Positions 5,686 through 13,260 of a stretch of DNA of 13,341 nucleotides are shown here, piece by piece; positions within the stretch are counted from its first letter, which is position 1, and each line of letters starts with the position of its first letter. The stretch covers positions 1-13,341 of the forward strand of contig DASZTT010000057.1 of NCBI GenBank assembly GCA_035547895.1, read 5' to 3'. Source of the stretch: 66-474 sp035547895. Its GTDB lineage: Bacteria > Pseudomonadota > Gammaproteobacteria > Xanthomonadales > Rhodanobacteraceae. The position numbers and the translations under genes were made by a program. The notes under the pieces are model-generated. The model saw only the letters and a program-made list of their open reading frames with translations, was not told where the DNA came from and made no database searches.

Positions 5686-6339
5686 TTAGTGGCGAGATGC
5701 TGCCGCCGCAAAAACCGCCGACTGGGCCTCGAAGGCGCGCCGGTATGCGGGCCGCGCTTCGCCACGTGCGACATACGCCGCGAGCGTCGGAAATTCGTCC
5801 AGGATGCCCGATGGCCTCAACCGCAGCAGCGCGTGCACCATCATCAGGTCGCCCGCGCTGAAGGCTCCGTCGAGCCAGTCGGCATCGCCGAGGCGAGTGG
5901 AAAGCTGCTTCAGCCGGTTGCGGATGCGCTCCTGGACCAGGGGCAGGCGCTCCTTGCTCCAGGGCTTGTCGCCCTCCACGATCCTGACAATCACGAGTTC
6001 GAGGATCGGCGGTTCCACGGTGTTGAGCGCAGCAAACATCCATGCGATCGCCCGCGCCCTGGCATTGGCATCGTCAGGCAACAAGCCGGCACGGCGCTCC
6101 GCCAGGTGCAACACGATCGCGCCCGATTCGAACAGCGCGAGATCGCCCTCTTCATAAGTCGGAATCTGTCCGAACGGATGCAGCGCAAGATGCGCCGGTT
6201 GCTTCATCGCCGCAAATGAAACCAGGCGAACGTCGTAGGGCTGGCCCACTTCTTCGAGCGCCCAGCGCACGCGCATGTCGCGCGACAGTCCCTTGCCGCG
6301 ATCAGGCGATTGTTCGAACGCCGTGATGGTGGGAATCAT
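5686..6339 (-). CDS. Glutathione S-transferase family protein, second copy
   Basis: A 217-residue GST clearly different from the one at 3431. The thioredoxin-like N-terminal domain (about 1-82) contains LSRDMRVRWALEEVGQPYDV (18-37) with Ser19 as a candidate catalytic residue, HPFGQIPTYEEGD with cis-Pro60, and the intact glutathione-binding LFESGAIVLHLAE (69-81). The helical C-terminal domain includes FSAGDLMMVHALLRL with the N-capping Asp164. The start is set by GGAGG six bases before the ATG. It follows the YCII/DGPF gene by 24 bases on the same strand, so it is very probably the second gene of that operon and would come under the same candidate ECF promoter. The substrate is unknown; a role in electrophile or oxidative stress is a family-level inference. 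Confidence 0.92.
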   Translation of the reverse strand: MIPTITAFEQSPDRGKGLSRDMRVRWALEEVGQPYDVRLVSFAAMKQPAHLALHPFGQIPTYEEGDLALFESGAIVLHLAERRAGLLPDDANARARAIAWMFAALNTVEPPILELVIVRIVEGDKPWSKERLPLVQERIRNRLKQLSTRLGDADWLDGAFSAGDLMMVHALLRLRPSGILDEFPTLAAYVARGEARPAYRRAFEAQSAVFAAAASRH

Positions 6340-6363
6340 CGGAAGCCTCCGGGTAAAGAGCCG

Positions 6364-6726
6364 TCATGAAGCCGGCTCGCACGCCGGATCGATCTGCCGC
6401 AACTCGCATTCGACTTCCCATTCGTCGCCGTGCACGTCCAGGAAGCGTTTCGTCAACTGCAATGCGTGTTCCATCGAATCGGCCTTGAGCAACGCGTAGC
6501 CGCCGATCACTTCCTTGGCCTCGGTGAAGGGACCGTCCGAAATCGATTGCTTGCCGTAGGACAAGCGCACGCGCTTGCCTTCGGAGCTCGGCCGCAGGCC
6601 CGCGGTATCGAGCAAGGTGCCGTCCGCCGTCATCTCGGTGATCAGTTGGCCCATGTCCGCCATCAGCTTTTCGCTGGGCTTCTGGCCGGTGTTCTCGCGC
6701 ACCCGGATCAGGGAAAGAAATCGCAT
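6364..6726 (-). CDS. YCII-related (DGPF domain) protein
   Basis: A 120-residue protein with the YCII-related/DGPF domain over nearly its whole length: MRFLSLIRVREN strand, a helix KLMADMGQLITEMTADGTLL (20-39), the diagnostic ISDGPFTEAKEVIGGYALL (62-80) with DGPF at 64-67, and a second helix DSMEHALQLTKRFLDVHG. The fold is a ferredoxin-like dimer; the activity is unknown. The start at 6726 is preferred because GAGGAG lies eight bases upstream, whereas the ATG at 6732 would leave only two bases. DGPF genes are classically linked to ECF sigma factors (ECF41/ECF42-type), and the expected sigma factor gene is absent here: the partner gene downstream is a GST instead. A TGTCGA-N17-CGTC motif stands 52 bases upstream of the start. 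Confidence 0.92.
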   Translation of the reverse strand: MRFLSLIRVRENTGQKPSEKLMADMGQLITEMTADGTLLDTAGLRPSSEGKRVRLSYGKQSISDGPFTEAKEVIGGYALLKADSMEHALQLTKRFLDVHGDEWEVECELRQIDPACEPAS

Positions 6727-6777
6727 CGTCATGTCTCCTCGTGGTGGACGGAGCGAGCTACCTCGCCCTACCATGAC

Positions 6778-6804
6778 GACGAATGGAAACTGCCAGAATC
6801 GACA
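6778..6804 (-). promoter_or_regulatory. Candidate ECF sigma factor promoter of the YCII/DGPF-GST operon
   Basis: On the minus strand TGTCGA (6799-6804) is followed after exactly 17 bases by CGTC (6778-6781). This leaves a leader of about 45 bases that contains the GAGGAG ribosome binding site. The DGPF gene family, the sequence and the spacing together point to an ECF sigma factor, and the motif recurs before the GST gene at 3431. Confidence 0.6.
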
Positions 6805-6816
6805 ACTCGCAGCGAT

Positions 6817-7437
6817 TCAATGAGCAGATGAACCCTGCTGAGCCTTGAAGACCTTCCGTGTCGCGGGGTCCAGCGCCTCGATCTGCCGTCTCGGCTGCAT
6901 GAAAGCGCGTTGCCCTTCCGGCAACTGACAATTGCGGGAAACCGCGTCCGCGCCCTCGGAAGTCGTGGCCGTCACGTCCTGCACGTTCACCACCACGCCC
7001 ATCGTGTCGCCCAACGGCGCAAGCGCATCGCAAATACGATCGACCATGTCCATGTTGCGGTAGGGCGCACCACCGACCATGACCAGAAGGTTGTCGTGAT
7101 CGATCCAGACCACGGAGCGCACGCCTGCCAGCGGCTGGACGGCCGCGCGCGCCGCTTCGTGATTGATGGGCCGGGATGGGTCGGGGATATGCGCGTCGTG
7201 CAGCACGTCCTTCGCCATGCCTTGCACGTCTTGCTGGACGTCCCCTTGATCGCCCAGCAAGGCCGCTGAGCGCACCGCTGCGACGTGCCTGGCCACGGAC
7301 ATCGGCGTGACGCGCTGATCCTGCTGCGCCTGTTCAGGCGTAGCATCTCCTATTTTCGATTGGCAACCGGCAGCGCACCCATAGGCGAGCAAGACCAACA
7401 CGCGTGCGCTAGTGACAAGCATGTTGCAGTGACTCAT
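6817..7437 (-). CDS. Uncharacterised putative lipoprotein
   Basis: I do not recognise a characterised family. The 206-residue product begins MSHCNMLVTSARVLVLLAYG and then CAAGCQS: a short hydrophobic signal with a lipobox-like end at Cys25 (AAGC) or less likely Cys21, so it is probably a lipid-anchored envelope protein. After a Gln/Asp-rich linker (about 28-48), residues 49-85 look helical. A compact alpha/beta region follows (about 92-158), with AARAAVQPLAGVRSVVWIDHDNLLVMVGG, a helix DMVDRICDALAPLGD, and the strand TMGVVVNVQDVTAT. That repeating helix-strand plan recalls BON or YhcN-like envelope modules, but this is only a resemblance. One further cysteine, Cys170, lies in the tail. The start at 7437 has GGGGAG seven bases upstream; the frame is open to an ATG at 7659, but that start has no ribosome binding site and would bury the signal sequence. 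It lies 90 bases before the YCII gene. Confidence 0.7.
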   Translation of the reverse strand: MSHCNMLVTSARVLVLLAYGCAAGCQSKIGDATPEQAQQDQRVTPMSVARHVAAVRSAALLGDQGDVQQDVQGMAKDVLHDAHIPDPSRPINHEAARAAVQPLAGVRSVVWIDHDNLLVMVGGAPYRNMDMVDRICDALAPLGDTMGVVVNVQDVTATTSEGADAVSRNCQLPEGQRAFMQPRRQIEALDPATRKVFKAQQGSSAH

Positions 7438-7857
7438 CCGTGCTCTCCCCTGTGGGTTCTGATGGCGATGGAAGCCGCGAAATCCGACAGTGGCAGATAG
7501 CGCGGTAACTCGGGCATTGGTAAGGCCGTGGAGATAATCGCACGCCTGCGCCTGGACGCGATCGAGGTTTGAACTCTCCGCCGGCGTGTGCGCAATGCCG
7601 CAGTCTGCCCGACGTGACTGTCGCCATCGGAGATCGTCCGCGTTCGCGTTATTGAGCATGCGCAGCTTGCAACCGGTAGCGTCCGGGGCATTGGCGGTCC
7701 ACCCCGGGAGCCACCAACCTTGTTGCCTGCTCAGGTACTACCGGAGAAGCACCGCACAATTCCGTGTGCCCGCAAGGCTTTTCGTTCACGTTGCGGTTCC
7801 CATCCGGTGCGATTGGGGGTACGCTCGGGCTCCCCTGACCCGAACCGGAGCACTGCC
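7438..7857. other. 420-base intergenic region between divergent genes
   Basis: It separates the lipoprotein gene (minus) from the bactofilin gene (plus). Open frames cross it in both directions, but none has a ribosome binding site with a recognisable protein. I see no RNA gene or strong repeat. It should hold both promoters; only a weak candidate for the bactofilin side can be proposed. Confidence 0.5.
7797..7825 (+). promoter_or_regulatory. Possible promoter of the bactofilin gene
   Basis: TTCCCA (7797-7802) and TACGCT (7820-7825) are 17 bases apart, 32 bases before the ATG. They match the sigma70 consensus at four and three of six positions. Weak evidence. Confidence 0.22.
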
Positions 7858-8394
7858 ATGGCCCTGTGGAAAGAACCCGTCAAGTCCCCGTCATCCCCGT
7901 TGCAGGATCCACCCGACCTGGCGCGGTTCGATGTGCCCGATCCGGCCGAAGCGCCGGTTGCCGTCAAGCCGGTATCCGCGAGCGCGGCGCCCGCACCGGC
8001 GCGCTCCGCCGCGGAGTCGCACATCTCGCCCGACCTGGTCATCGAGGGCAAGATCGAAGGCGCGGGACACGTCCGCATCGCCGGCCGCTTCAAGGGCGAC
8101 ATCAACGTGCGCGGCGACCTGACCATCGAGAACGGTGCCAAGGTCAACGGCAGCGTACGCGCGGAACGCGTCACGGTGGCCGGTGAACTGACCGGCAACA
8201 TCGAGAATGCCCAGCACGTCGAGCTGCTGCAAAGCGGCGCGCTCACCGGCGACGTGAAGTCGCGGACCTTCAGCGTCGCCAAGGGGTCGCGCGTGCGCGG
8301 CCACGCCGAGTTCGGCTGGGAAGACGACAAGGCCGGCGTCACCGACATTTCGAAGAGCAACGGGCACGTCAACGGTAACGGTCACGGCAAATGA
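7858..8394 (+). CDS. Bactofilin (DUF583) cytoskeletal protein
   Basis: A 178-residue protein with the bactofilin layout: a disordered Pro/Ala-rich N-terminal tail (about 10-52), a central right-handed beta-helix (about 55-150) and a short Gly/Asn/His-rich tail. The helix starts at SHISPDLVIEGKIEGAGHVR and repeats short strands with G-D/G-N turns: RFKGDINVRGDLTIENGAKV, NGSVRAERVTVAGELTGNIE, then GALTGDVKSRTFSVAKGSRV. Bactofilins polymerise without nucleotide into filaments on the membrane face and act in cell shape, stalk or polar organisation, or chromosome positioning, depending on species. Cysteine is absent. The ATG at 7858 has GGAG upstream (CCGGAGCACTGCC before it). The next gene, a zinc-ribbon protein, overlaps by ATGA, so both are translated together and are likely to act together. 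Confidence 0.92.
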   Translation: MALWKEPVKSPSSPLQDPPDLARFDVPDPAEAPVAVKPVSASAAPAPARSAAESHISPDLVIEGKIEGAGHVRIAGRFKGDINVRGDLTIENGAKVNGSVRAERVTVAGELTGNIENAQHVELLQSGALTGDVKSRTFSVAKGSRVRGHAEFGWEDDKAGVTDISKSNGHVNGNGHGK

Positions 8395-8753
8395 CCGCGC
8401 CACGCGCGGGTTCAGCAGGCGCGACACGCGCCTGCCCGCATTGCCGCGAGACGATCCTGGAAAGCGCCGCGATATGTCCCGCCTGCAACCACAAGTTGCG
8501 GTACGGCGGGCCCGCCAGTGAACTGGCGGCGCCCGCCGCGCTGACGCCGCTGAAAGTGGAAGGCAGCTTCCGCAATCCGGCCGACAGCGGGGCGTGGGAA
8601 TACTCGATGGTGCTGGTGATCCGCAACGAGCGCGGCGAGGAAATCGCGCGTCGGCTGGTCGGCGTCGGGGCGATGCAGCCCGGCGAGCAGCGCTCGTTCT
8701 CGCTCAGCGTCGAAATGAATCTTGGCGGGAAGCAGCCGCGCACGCGGCATTGA
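8391..8753 (+). CDS. Zinc-ribbon protein coupled to bactofilin
   Basis: A 120-residue protein whose ATG overlaps the bactofilin stop (ATGA at 8391-8394), so its translation is probably coupled. The N-terminal part has a rubredoxin-like zinc ribbon: CPHC (Cys15, Cys18) and CPAC (Cys29, Cys32) with CNHKLRYGG after it. After an alanine-rich linker (about 41-52), residues 54-111 look like one small beta-sandwich of the FxLYD kind: LKVEGSFRNPADSGAWEYSM, VLVIRNERGEEIARRLVGVG, then MQPGEQRSFSLSVEM. There is no membrane segment or signal peptide, so it should be cytosolic, where the bactofilin filament also lies. No function is known to me; an adaptor or assembly role for the filament is an inference from the overlap alone. 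Confidence 0.82.
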   Translation: MTAPRAGSAGATRACPHCRETILESAAICPACNHKLRYGGPASELAAPAALTPLKVEGSFRNPADSGAWEYSMVLVIRNERGEEIARRLVGVGAMQPGEQRSFSLSVEMNLGGKQPRTRH

Positions 8754-8800
8754 TCTGCCGGCGTTCTCGATGCAGCCAGGTCTCGCAAAAGACGTGGGGT

Positions 8801-9406
8801 TCAGGCCTGCAACTGGCGCAGCTCGGCCGCCACCGCGAACACGTGCGGATCATCGGCGCCGAGTTCGCGCAGCGCATCGGCCAGCCTGAGCACGTAATCA
8901 CTGTTGCGTCCGCTGGGGCCGCTCGAGCCCGCGACGTGCCGGGCGATGTCCGCCTCGCTCGCCGCGCCCAGCCATGCCGCGTTGCCGGGCTCGGCGATGT
9001 ACACCAATCCTTCCGCATGTTCGCCGCCGCCGAAATCCAGCGTGACGGCATGCCGCAGGTAACCGTTCTTTTCGCGGAAGTCGACGTACTCGAAGGTCGC
9101 GGGAGCGACGCGATACGCCATGCCCGCGCATACGGCGCCGGGCTCGGCGACCAGCGTCGCCACGCGGCCGGGGTGTTCGGGCGTGCCGCGATGATCGTGC
9201 GAACCTTGCCACAACCGCCGCGACCAATCGCGGATCGTCGCGAAGCGGCGTTCGATGAAGGGAAAGTCCGCCTTGTAGATCAGCGAGCCGTAACCGAACA
9301 GCCATACGCTTTCCACGCCAGTGAAATCATGGCGCGTGCGGTTGACGCCGGTGGTGTCGTGGCCCGCAGGCAGAGCGTCGACGGCGGGCGGAACGATGGT
9401 AGCCAT
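8801..9406 (-). CDS. ChaC-like gamma-glutamylcyclotransferase
   Basis: The 201-residue product shows the ChaC hallmarks: VWLFGYGSLIYKADFPF (34-50) with the substrate-binding YGSL at 39-42, the WSRRLWQGSHDHRGTPEHPG segment (61-80) and YVDFREKNGYL (107-117) with the catalytic Glu112. Enzymes of this type cleave glutathione to 5-oxoproline and Cys-Gly in the cytosol, so it would lower or recycle the glutathione pool, in keeping with the two GST genes in the window. The first 30 residues (MATIVPPAVDALPAG onwards) precede the conserved core and the ATG at 9406 has no good ribosome binding site, so the start is uncertain. It is convergent with the zinc-ribbon gene and divergent from the epimerase gene. 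The name chaC is not assigned because close paralogues exist. Confidence 0.88.
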   Translation of the reverse strand: MATIVPPAVDALPAGHDTTGVNRTRHDFTGVESVWLFGYGSLIYKADFPFIERRFATIRDWSRRLWQGSHDHRGTPEHPGRVATLVAEPGAVCAGMAYRVAPATFEYVDFREKNGYLRHAVTLDFGGGEHAEGLVYIAEPGNAAWLGAASEADIARHVAGSSGPSGRNSDYVLRLADALRELGADDPHVFAVAAELRQLQA

Positions 9407-9435
9407 GGGTCGGGTAATCTTTTTTGACAGCTTGC

Positions 9436-9441
9436 ATTATC
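9436..9441 (-). promoter_or_regulatory. Possible -10 element of the ChaC-like gene
   Basis: GATAAT on the minus strand matches the -10 consensus at five of six positions, 29 bases before the ATG at 9406, inside a locally AT-rich patch (9415-9440). No convincing -35 hexamer is present at 16-18 bases. Confidence 0.3.
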
Positions 9442-9482
9442 GTGGGCAAGGCGAGCGCCATGCATGCGCAACGGAGGCTGCC

Positions 9483-10490
9483 ATGACCCGCTACACCGCC
9501 GACCGCGCGAGCATCGGCGCGCAACCCATCGTGGTATTGGCCAGCGATGCCGGCCCGCGCGCGCGCATCGCCTGCCATGGCGCCGCGTTGTTGAGCCTTG
9601 AGTTGCCGCGCAACGGGACGCTTTTCGACATCGCGTGGGGTTACCGCGACGCGGATGAAATCCTCGCGCGTTCCGGCTCGCACTTCGCCATCCTGGCGCC
9701 GTTCGGCGGACGCGTGGGCGATGCGCGCTACCGCTTTGATGGCCAGTCCTTCGATCTCGAGCCCGGCGTCACCGGCGCCGCGCGCGAGTTCCGCCATGGT
9801 TTCGTGCGGGACGCGGACTTCGCGATCGCCGAGCTGGCCGCCTGCGATGTTTCGGCCAGCGCGACGCTCGCCACCGACGCGATACGCCCGCGCCCGGGCT
9901 ATCCGTTCTCCATCGATCTCGCTATCCGCTTCACGCTGGATGCCCATGGCCTGTCGCTCGAAGCGCGCATGCGCAACGTGGGCAATCGCGCTGCGCCGTG
10001 TTTCTTCGGCTGGCATGCGTACTTCCGCGCGGGTGACGGCATGGCCGACGACTGGGTGCTCGAGATTCCGGCGCGTACCACGATCCGCACCGACGCGCGC
10101 CTGATTCCATTGCCCGGCGAGGCCGCCTGCGTGCCGCTGGAACAGGCAGCCGCGCTGGATTTCCGTGCCGCGCGCCGCATCGGCGCCACCGTGCTCGACA
10201 ACGGTTACGCCGGTCTTTCGGCGGATCGCGACGGGCGCATCCGCACGCGCCTCGGCGATCCATCGTCGCCGTTTTCGCTGGGCGTCTGGCAGGAGCGCGG
10301 CGTGATGCACGCGTTCACGGGCGACACACTGGGCAGGGGCGCACGCAGCGCGATCGCGCTGGAACCGATGGAATGCATGGCCGACGCTTTCAATCGCCCG
10401 GATTGCGCGAGTGCCATCCGGCTGGAACCGGGCGCCGAACGCGTGTTCCAGTGCGGCGTGGAATGTCCCCCACCCGCCAAACCGGACTGA
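9483..10490 (+). CDS. Aldose 1-epimerase (galactose mutarotase-like) family protein
   Basis: A 335-residue protein of the galactose mutarotase superfamily, a beta-sandwich that interconverts sugar anomers. In order it shows ILAPFGGRVGDARYRFDG (70-87) for the Arg-containing sugar-binding loop, REFRHGFVRD (101-110) with His105, CFFGWHAYFRAGDG (173-186) with the likely general acid His178, TVLDNGYAG with Asp239 for substrate contact, and IALEPMECMADAFNRPD (291-307) with the catalytic base Glu294. The DAFN ending is typical for the family. There is no signal peptide, so it should be cytosolic. The start at 9483 is fixed by GGAGG five bases upstream; the frame extends further upstream into the divergent ChaC-like gene, which is not credible. 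Its stop is one base from the stop of the convergent GGDEF-EAL gene. No sugar-catabolism genes adjoin it, so the sugar is unknown. Confidence 0.88.
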   Translation: MTRYTADRASIGAQPIVVLASDAGPRARIACHGAALLSLELPRNGTLFDIAWGYRDADEILARSGSHFAILAPFGGRVGDARYRFDGQSFDLEPGVTGAAREFRHGFVRDADFAIAELAACDVSASATLATDAIRPRPGYPFSIDLAIRFTLDAHGLSLEARMRNVGNRAAPCFFGWHAYFRAGDGMADDWVLEIPARTTIRTDARLIPLPGEAACVPLEQAAALDFRAARRIGATVLDNGYAGLSADRDGRIRTRLGDPSSPFSLGVWQERGVMHAFTGDTLGRGARSAIALEPMECMADAFNRPDCASAIRLEPGAERVFQCGVECPPPAKPD

Positions 10491-10491
10491 T

Positions 10492-13251
10492 TCAATTGCG
10501 GACCGGCGGCACCAGTTTGAGTTTCGTGCTGCCCGCCTGGCGCTTGGGCCGCAGCATGCGCTCGAGCGCGGCCGGCGGCAGCGGATACGAATAAAGGTAG
10601 CCCTGCCCTTCGGTGCAGCCCGCCTGCAGCAGGAACTGGTGCTGCGCTTCGGTCTCGATGCCTTCGGCGATGGTAATCAGGCCGAGGCTTCCGGCCATGG
10701 CCAGCATCGCGCCGGTGATCGCGGCATCGTTGGCGCTGCCCGGCAGGCCTGTGACGAACGAACGGTCGATCTTGAGGTACGTCACCGCCGGCAGCTTCAG
10801 GTACGCCATCGACGCGTAGCCCGTGCCGAAGTCGTCGATCGCGACGGCGATGCCCAGCGCCTGCAGGGCGCGCATCGTGCGCTCGGTCTCTTCGCCGAGC
10901 CGCAGCATCGCGCCCTCGGTGATTTCCAGCACGATGCGTTCGGGTGCCACCACGTTGGTCAGCAATGCGTGATAGACGCTGTCGACGAAGCCGGGATGGC
11001 CGAACCAGCGCGCCGACACGTTGATCGCCACGCGGATCTGCGGCATGTGCGCCTCGTCCCAGGCATGGATTTGCGCGCACGCCGCGTGCATCACCCACTC
11101 GTCGATGCGGTGGATCAAGCCGATGCTCTCGGCGACCGGAATGAATTCGCCCGGCATCACTTCGCCGCGTTGCGGGTGCTTCCAGCGCAGCAGCGCTTCG
11201 ACCGCGACGATGCGGCCGGTGTGCAACTCGACGCTCGGCTGGAAGGCCAGATGGAACTCGTCCTCGATCAGCGCTTGGCGCAGTTCGGTCGCCAGCAGCA
11301 TCCGCTGCCGTGCATCGGCCTGCATCATCGGCACGTAGAAGCGCGAAGCGTTGCGCTCCTCCGACTTGGCCGCGTACATGGCAGCGTCGGCATTGGCGAT
11401 CAGGGTCTGCGCATCGTTGCCGTCCAGCGGATAACCGGCGATGCCGATACTGGCACTGACCACGAGTTCGTAGTCGTCGACGTGGAAAGGTTCCGACAGC
11501 ACCGCGAGCAGCCTGTTGGCCAGCGCCGCGGCGTCCTCGCGCAGGCTGAGGTGCTGCATCAGCACCGTGAATTCGTCGCCGCCGATGCGTCCGGCGATGT
11601 CGCCTTCACGCAACTGCTGCTGGATGCGCTCGCTGACCAGTTTCAGCAGGCGATCTCCGACCGCGTGGCTGTAGCTGTCGTTGACGAACTTGAAGGCGTC
11701 GAGATCGATGAACAGCACGGCCACGGCGCTGCGGTTCTTCGCTGCGCGTTCGATGGCCTGTTCGCAATGGCGCTGGAACTGCGCGCGGTTGACCATGCCG
11801 GTCAGCACGTCGTGCGCAGCGAGGTGTTCGAGGCGGTAACGGTCCGCCTTCGCGGCGGAAATGTCGCTGAATACCGCGACGTAGTGCTGCACGCGGTTTT
11901 CCGCGTCGCGGATGGTACTGATGTCGAGTTTTTCGGCGTACACCCTGCCGTCCAGGCGGCGGCTCTGCACTTCGCCCGACCAGTGGTGCGTGGCAACCAC
12001 TTCGTCCCAGATCGTGGCCGGAAGCGGGCCGCCGTCGGCGAGCGTGCGCGTGGCATCCAGGCGCGTGCCGGCCAGGTTTTCCGCCGTGAAGCCGGTGAGC
12101 CGCGTCGCAGCCGCGTTCACCGAGAGAACCTTGCGATCCGCGTCCGCGATGATCACGCCTTCCGCGATGCTGGCCAGTGCCTCGGCAGCCACCCGGCGCA
12201 CGCGATCACTTTCCACGCGCTCGGAAATGTCGCGGATGATGGCCTGGCGCACGACCTGTTCGCCCCAGACCGTCATGCTGCTCTGCGTCTCGACGGGCCG
12301 CTTGGTTCCGTGACTGCCGCGCAATTCGCCGCTGCCCGACGAGCCCTTGCGGACGATGCCGTCTTCGAACAGCCCCATGTAATCAGCGCCGACCAGATCC
12401 TTCGGCGCGCGCCCGGTCCACGCACTCGCAGTGCGGTTGGCATCGATGATGGTGCCGCTGCCCTCGTCCACCATCACGATCGCGTCGGGCGCACTGTCGA
12501 ACAACAGGCGGTAGCGTTCTTCGGTGCGCCGGATGCGTGTCAGCACGCGCCGAGCCATCCACAGCCAGAGACCGATCGCGATGGCGGCGGAAAACATGAT
12601 GCCGGCGAACAGCACGCGGCCGGTCCACACGGCGCCGCGGGCGATGCTCAACGAAAAACGGTTCGAGCGCGGCTCGATGAATGCGTTGATGGCGCTGATG
12701 CGGCTGCGTTGGCGCACCACCTCCGCCGGCGTCATGGCCTTGGCGGCGAAGGTGCGATGCAGGCTGTCCGCGATCACCCCCAGTTCCGCGATCGCGCCGT
12801 CGGTGGACTGCCATTCGCGCAGCGCGTCGCTCATGTAGGGCGCACCCGCAAAATGGTGCAGGATGAACACCGCACCGGGAATCGCCACCGTCATGGCATG
12901 CCCGCGGCGCATCTCGTCCTCGACGGACTGATAGTCGAAATGCCCCGACAAGACCATGTCGCGCGCCTTGCGCAGCGACTTGAGGACGGCGTAATTCTCC
13001 TGGAAGCCGGCGTAATCCGCGGGGTCGCCCGTGGCAACGTAGTGGAGCAGGTCGACGGTCGCCTGCTTCTGCGCCTTGGACCAGATGCTCTCGCCGTTGA
13101 GGTAACCGGCGAGGGCGATCTGGGCCTGCACGGTGAGCCACGTGAGCAGCAGGATCAGCACCACCACCGCCACGAGCGCGTAGACGAGGGGCAGCAGGCG
13201 CCTGTTCATGGGCTTCTGCAGGAGCTGGGCGGAGCCACGGCGCATGGGCAA
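10492..13251 (-). CDS. Membrane PAS-PAS-GGDEF-EAL cyclic-di-GMP signalling protein
   Basis: A 919-residue inner-membrane sensor. Membrane segments lie at about 19-48 and 213-232; the loop between is a mostly helical periplasmic sensor. PAS domains follow at about 243-345 (SAPDAIVMVDEGSGTIIDAN) and 355-465 (IAEGVIIADADRKVLSVNAA). The GGDEF domain (about 475-637) has HDVLTGMVNRAQF, FIDLDAFKFVND (Asp516), GGDEF at 557-561 and an intact inhibitory RxxD (REGD, 548-551). The EAL domain (about 655-900) keeps EALLRW (Glu685), INVSARWF (Asn744), LEITEG (Glu776), DDFGTGY (Asp806, Asp807), LKIDRSF (Lys827), AEGIE (Glu863) and EGQGYLYSYP, so both cyclase and phosphodiesterase activity look possible. The start is uncertain: the TTG at 13251 has GAAGG six bases upstream, while ATGs at 13245 and 13209 have weaker signals. 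Just upstream is a three-codon frame with a much stronger ribosome binding site. Confidence 0.92.
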   Translation of the reverse strand: MPMRRGSAQLLQKPMNRRLLPLVYALVAVVVLILLLTWLTVQAQIALAGYLNGESIWSKAQKQATVDLLHYVATGDPADYAGFQENYAVLKSLRKARDMVLSGHFDYQSVEDEMRRGHAMTVAIPGAVFILHHFAGAPYMSDALREWQSTDGAIAELGVIADSLHRTFAAKAMTPAEVVRQRSRISAINAFIEPRSNRFSLSIARGAVWTGRVLFAGIMFSAAIAIGLWLWMARRVLTRIRRTEERYRLLFDSAPDAIVMVDEGSGTIIDANRTASAWTGRAPKDLVGADYMGLFEDGIVRKGSSGSGELRGSHGTKRPVETQSSMTVWGEQVVRQAIIRDISERVESDRVRRVAAEALASIAEGVIIADADRKVLSVNAAATRLTGFTAENLAGTRLDATRTLADGGPLPATIWDEVVATHHWSGEVQSRRLDGRVYAEKLDISTIRDAENRVQHYVAVFSDISAAKADRYRLEHLAAHDVLTGMVNRAQFQRHCEQAIERAAKNRSAVAVLFIDLDAFKFVNDSYSHAVGDRLLKLVSERIQQQLREGDIAGRIGGDEFTVLMQHLSLREDAAALANRLLAVLSEPFHVDDYELVVSASIGIAGYPLDGNDAQTLIANADAAMYAAKSEERNASRFYVPMMQADARQRMLLATELRQALIEDEFHLAFQPSVELHTGRIVAVEALLRWKHPQRGEVMPGEFIPVAESIGLIHRIDEWVMHAACAQIHAWDEAHMPQIRVAINVSARWFGHPGFVDSVYHALLTNVVAPERIVLEITEGAMLRLGEETERTMRALQALGIAVAIDDFGTGYASMAYLKLPAVTYLKIDRSFVTGLPGSANDAAITGAMLAMAGSLGLITIAEGIETEAQHQFLLQAGCTEGQGYLYSYPLPPAALERMLRPKRQAGSTKLKLVPPVRN

Positions 13252-13260
13252 CGCGGGCCT

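Noticed and set aside
7464..7489. TGTCGG-N16-CGCC on the minus strand upstream of the lipoprotein gene, as a third ECF-type promoter
   Set aside because: Both elements differ from the TGTCGA and CGTC found in the other two and the spacing is 16, not 17; too weak to claim.
6817..7659. Longer form of the lipoprotein gene starting at 7659
   Set aside because: That ATG has no ribosome binding site and the extension would place the signal peptide in the middle of the protein; 7437 has GGGGAG at good distance.
8745..8760. CGGCA/TGCCG stem at the end of the zinc-ribbon gene as a terminator
   Set aside because: Only five pairs and no T run; likely chance in GC-rich sequence.
9327..10310. Minus-strand open frame of 327 codons
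   Set aside because: It is antisense to the mutarotase-like gene, which has good catalytic motifs and a GGAGG site.
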